This document shows positions 63,887 through 64,000 of a stretch of DNA of 64,000 nt, piece after piece. The DNA is taken from assembly GCA_023250955.1 (NCBI GenBank), contig JAHEZQ010000019.1, forward strand, positions 1 to 64,000, read 5' to 3'. The notes under the pieces are model-generated. The model was not told where the DNA came from. It did not search any database and worked only from the letters and a program-made list of their open reading frames with translations. The DNA is from Melioribacter sp. (GTDB taxonomy: Bacteria; Bacteroidota; Ignavibacteria; Ignavibacteriales; Melioribacteraceae). The stretch's first letter is position 1; every line of letters begins with the position of its first letter. Position numbers and translations under genes: made by a program.

Positions 63887-64000
63887 TTTTTTTGTTTTTA
63901 CTTGTAACATTTACCTTTCCGGTACTTGCACAAGTATCTCCAGGAGATCTTACTAAAGCGCATGCCTATTTAGAGGGTATGAGTAATTGCACTAAATGCC
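63874..64000 (+). CDS. Secreted c-type cytochrome, N-terminus only (3' partial), probable ATT start
   Basis: The frame overlaps the end of the previous gene. From ATT 63874 it reads MKTLIFLFLLVTFTFPVLAQ if ATT initiates, a complete signal peptide. GGAGAGG lies 7 nt upstream. No ATG or GTG is available nearby, and a TTG at 63892 would lose the basic start. The visible mature part ends GMSNCTKC at the window edge, with the next codon starting with C, as expected for His in CxxCH. It is a haem c protein, probably multihaem. The rest lies outside the window. Confidence 0.7.
   Translation, partial: MKTLIFLFLLVTFTFPVLAQVSPGDLTKAHAYLEGMSNCTKC

Overview
The window is low-G+C DNA (roughly one third G+C by eye) in which every convincing gene lies on the + strand. 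The gene content points to the Bacteroidota/Ignavibacteria (FCB) side of the tree: a GWxTD-domain protein, Ser/Thr kinases fused to TolB-N-like and TPR regions, Tat-exported sulfatases and Gfo/Idh/MocA oxidoreductases, and SSS-family sugar symporters. There are no SusC/SusD homologues, which argues against a classical Bacteroidales locus. The genus cannot be fixed from sequence alone. No tRNA, rRNA, CRISPR array, transposase or integrase was seen.

Region 1 (1-47.7 kb) is a large carbohydrate-utilisation locus. Its extracytoplasmic part holds three large LamG proteins built on an unrecognised conserved module, two GH29 alpha-L-fucosidases, a GH2-like enzyme, a GH28 polygalacturonase, a GH127-type enzyme, a small five-bladed-propeller glycosidase-like protein, two beta-propeller proteins, two sulfatases, a Tat-exported oxidoreductase and a lipoprotein form of the rhamnose mutarotase family. 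An anaerobic sulfatase-maturating enzyme (anSME) in the same cluster would activate the two Cys-type sulfatases. The cytoplasmic part holds two SSS symporters, a ROK regulator, two zinc MDR dehydrogenases, a PfkB kinase, two iron alcohol dehydrogenases, aldose 1-epimerase, a bicupin, and a cassette of DHDPS-like aldolase, PdxA2 and DUF1537 kinase. The likely diet is a sulfated glycan containing fucose (or a similar deoxysugar), uronic acid and perhaps arabinose. This is inferred from families and not proven.

The third LamG gene (18.1-20.2 kb) is clearly richer in G+C than its neighbours. It sits between an intact SSS gene and a decayed copy of that gene's 5' end, which looks like a recent insertion. 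Several short decayed coding remnants lie around the anSME gene.

Region 2 (47.7-61.5 kb) is a signalling island: a GAF-PP2C (RsbU/SpoIIE-type) phosphatase, four paralogous Ser/Thr kinases (three with TolB-N-like domain plus TPRs, one with a PD40-like propeller), a double ABM-domain protein, a small unknown protein and a STAS anti-anti-sigma factor. A pair of related sequences in the same orientation brackets the island. Each contains 11-bp-spaced TTGGTCAC repeats and a small hairpin.

Region 3 (61.6-64 kb) begins an electron-transfer operon: a histidine-rich membrane protein, a flavoprotein with two unusual ferredoxin motifs, and the start of a secreted c-type cytochrome cut by the window edge.
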